Assembly (NCBI GenBank): GCA_002794735.1
Contig: NBAZ01000018.1
Coordinates: 124,001 to 188,000 of the forward strand
Length of the DNA: 64,000 nucleotides
Source: Pyrrhoderma lamaoense
Taxonomy: Eukaryota; Basidiomycota; Agaricomycetes; Hymenochaetales; Hymenochaetaceae
Direction: 5' to 3'
Shown: one piece after another, positions 62,401 to 64,000 of the stretch
How positions within the stretch are numbered: the stretch's first letter is position 1
Layout of the letters: each line of letters starts with the position of its first letter
The notes under the pieces: model-generated
Database searches by the model: none
Seen by the model: the letters and a program-made list of their open reading frames with translations, nothing else
Told to the model about the DNA's origin: nothing
Translations under genes and position numbers: made by a program

Positions 62401-62541
62401 GGTATAACATCTTTTGAATCTCCCCCCCCCCCAGATTTGTCAGGAGAAAAAGTCGAAATACCAAGTGGGCTGATTGCCGGTGCCCCACCTCCAACAAATG
62501 ATTTCTTCTTTTCTGATCTTTCTTTCGATACCCAAGTGTAA
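59493..62541 (+). CDS. ELMO/CED-12 family protein
   Basis: ELMO proteins partner with DOCK-type exchange factors to activate Rho/Rac GTPases; the yeast pair is Lmo1-Dck1. Thirteen exons encode 788 aa. An N-terminal Ser/Asn-rich stretch and VVRARIDPTLAVDDVIRQLC lead into armadillo-like helices (KLSMRDDKTLRLTLFSLQKF, YALNAMQNLMELDYGWSTLD). The ELMO domain proper follows (KWRKIGFETEDVSHEFEPVG, VLGLDCLKHF, ILRMWNESGATVDDFSRVVA), and then a PH-like region (QCLLQGAWFVN, WRFIRLDNGLKNLNYVDS). The tail is Pro-rich. One base is missing at C4 59727-59730: IQDP must continue LYALRDEADELVTDDNL. With C5 the exons total 2367 nt, divisible by three. The last intron (62378-62434) has a C11 tract and is a multiple of three, so retention would not break the frame. 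Confidence 0.92.
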
Positions 62542-62894
62542 TTATCTGGATCTCTTAAATTGCTTTCTATTCTATAAGTTAATGCAATTATCTTAAATAG
62601 CATAGCTGCAGATTGATTCTGTGAATTGATGTAAGCTAGGACAGCATGTAAACACTTTTCTTTTCGTAGGATACATAAATAAACGTGTATGCGCATATAA
62701 TAATCAAAAGAAGCATTAAATCTACCGAACGAGTAGGCTGAGTTGATCGGCATGACCAAAAGGGATGTACGTAAAAAGAGGCGCATATTTGTCGGGACCT
62801 TGGAGGGGTCACTTTTCTAAAAATCGGACGACAGGGTACCCAGTCGTTTACGGCAGACGTCTCCCTCCCTCCTCCCTTACCTCTTACGACCATC
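62542..62894. promoter_or_regulatory. Intergenic region / MET13 promoter
   Basis: About 350 bp between the ELMO stop and the MET13 ATG, both read rightward. A pyrimidine-rich stretch (62860-62895) lies directly before the start codon. Confidence 0.5.
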
Positions 62895-64000
62895 ATGAGG
62901 ATATCCGAAAAAATCTCCCAGGCGGACAAGGAGGACAGAGTATGGTGGTCTTTTGAGTATTTTCCACCCCGTACTGCTCAGGTAAGGCATCTACACTAAA
63001 TTTAGTACTTCTGAGTCAGAGAAAGCTAATTCTATATCGTCGTTCGTAGGGGTTGCAAAATTTGTTAGATCGTATCGAGCGCATGCGTGCTCTGGGCCCA
63101 GAGTTCATTGATATAACCTGGTACGTCAAATGTCTCATCTTGTTTGCTTTCATTCACTAATGTGCATTTATCCAGGAATGCTGGGGGCGAACTTCAGATT
63201 TAACATCGGAGATGGTCAAGACGTGCCAAGGTCTTATTGGAATTGAAACTTGCATGCACCTTACTTGCACCAATATGCCAAAAGAGAAGGTTGACATTGC
63301 TCTGAGGGTATGTGATCTAGACAGATAGTTCAAAGAGTTGTATGTGTTAATCGATGATTAACTACAGGAGGCTAAGCAGCACGGATGTCGTAACATTCTC
63401 GCTCTCCGAGGTGATCCACCCATGGGAAAGGACGTCTGGGAGGCAACGGAGGGGGGCTTTGTCCATGGGATTGATCTCATCAAGCATATACACAAACATT
63501 ATGGCGACTACTTCGATATAGCAGTTGCAGGTTTCCCTCAGCATATGCTACTCCCTCCAGACGAACTTGCATTTGAGATGAAATGTTTGAAGGAAAAAAT
63601 CGATGCTGGTGTGAATTTCATTTTCACTCAGATGTTCTACGATGTCGATATCTTCATCAAATGGGTTCATGCAGTCCGCGCAGCTGGAATCACAATCCCG
63701 ATCATCCCTGGGATTGCTCCAGTGCAGACATGGAACGGGTTCATGCGTGCCACTAGTCTAGCAAAAACTGTCATCCCCAAGCATTTCATGGATGCTCTTG
63801 AACCTCACAAAAACGATGACGAGCGGGTGCGGGCCATTGGAGTCAAGCTTGTCGCCGAAATGTGTCGCCGAATCCTCGCCGAAGACCTCGGAATTCGAGG
63901 ATTACATTTCTATACAATGAATCTGGAGAAAGCAACGAAAATGCTTCTGGAGGAACTTAATCTCGTGCCGCGTGTCGAGACAATTAAGCCCTTGCCCTGG
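62895..64000 (+). CDS. MET13: Methylenetetrahydrofolate reductase, MET13 type, 5' part (runs off the right edge)
   Basis: MTHFR reduces 5,10-methylene-THF to 5-methyl-THF, the methyl donor for methionine synthesis. Exons 62895-62981, 63050-63120, 63176-63307 and 63368-64000 cover the N-terminal TIM-barrel catalytic domain: start MRISEKI, WWSFEYFPPRTAQGLQNL, FIDITWNAGG, GLIGIETCMHLTCTNMPKEK, CRNILALRGDPPMG, AGVNFIFTQMFYDVDIF, IPIIPGIAP and GLHFYTMNLEKATKMLLEEL. These match the Met13 branch better than Met12 (for example WNAGG and FYTMNLEKA). The regulatory C-terminal half is outside the window. One base is missing in G5 63183-63187: after NAGG the conserved frame RTSDLTSEM needs an added G; with it 308 codons run open to the edge. 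Confidence 0.96.

Noticed and set aside
43071..63307. Pseudogene interpretation of QNS1, SEC6, ORC2, SAF1, ELMO and MET13
   Set aside because: Each is otherwise fully conserved with working splice sites, and several are essential; one-base gaps in homopolymers are better explained by the assembly.

Overview
This is fungal nuclear DNA. Nearly every recognisable gene is cut by short introns (about 41-190 nt, GT-AG with one GC-AG), and the gene set is that of a filamentous fungus: INO80-complex ARP8, ORC2, exocyst SEC6, glutamine-dependent NAD synthetase QNS1, a SAF1-type F-box/RCC1 protein, an ELMO/CED-12 protein and MET13-type methylenetetrahydrofolate reductase. The F-box style (ELWLHIAEL) and intron density suggest a basidiomycete, probably Agaricomycotina. 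That placement is inference.

Layout. 1-11.6 kb is gene-dense: the 5' part of an R3H protein (-), a vacuolar-type amino-acid transporter (-), an unrecognised 792-aa protein with KEN boxes (+), ARP8 (+, 14 exons) and a coiled-coil RING protein (-, with a 15-nt microexon). 11.6-43.0 kb is a gene-poor island of about 31 kb. Its only convincing gene is a C2H2 transcription factor of the CON7 type (-, about 21.3-25.0 kb), set in microsatellites, homopolymers and long purine- or pyrimidine-only tracts. 43.0-64 kb is dense again: SAF1-like (+), ORC2 (-), SEC6 (+), QNS1 (-), an F-box-like protein (+), a coiled-coil/Smr protein (-), an RBR ubiquitin ligase (+), an ELMO protein (+) and the start of MET13 (+).

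Neighbours sit in tight divergent pairs (ORC2/SEC6, 243 bp; QNS1/F-box, 176 bp) and tight convergent pairs (SAF1/ORC2, 131 bp; SEC6/QNS1, 203 bp). Four genes belong to ubiquitin-ligase families (RING, F-box/RCC1, F-box-like, RBR). They are scattered among housekeeping genes and nothing shows that they act together.

The most important cross-cutting observation is a repeated one-base deficit. In at least nine genes the conserved protein continues only if one base is added to a short run of identical bases (for example C4 at 48294-48297 in SEC6, C4 at 59727-59730 in ELMO, G5 at 63183-63187 in MET13, G5 at 44901-44905 in SAF1, and five places in the transcription factor). I found no case where a base must be removed. 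For ELMO, SEC6, ARP8, ORC2, MET13 and the F-box gene, adding these bases makes the summed exon lengths divisible by three. Homopolymer under-calling in the assembly is the simplest explanation; real decay or frameshifting is less likely because essential genes are hit. Coordinates below span the whole coding region, introns included, unless stated.
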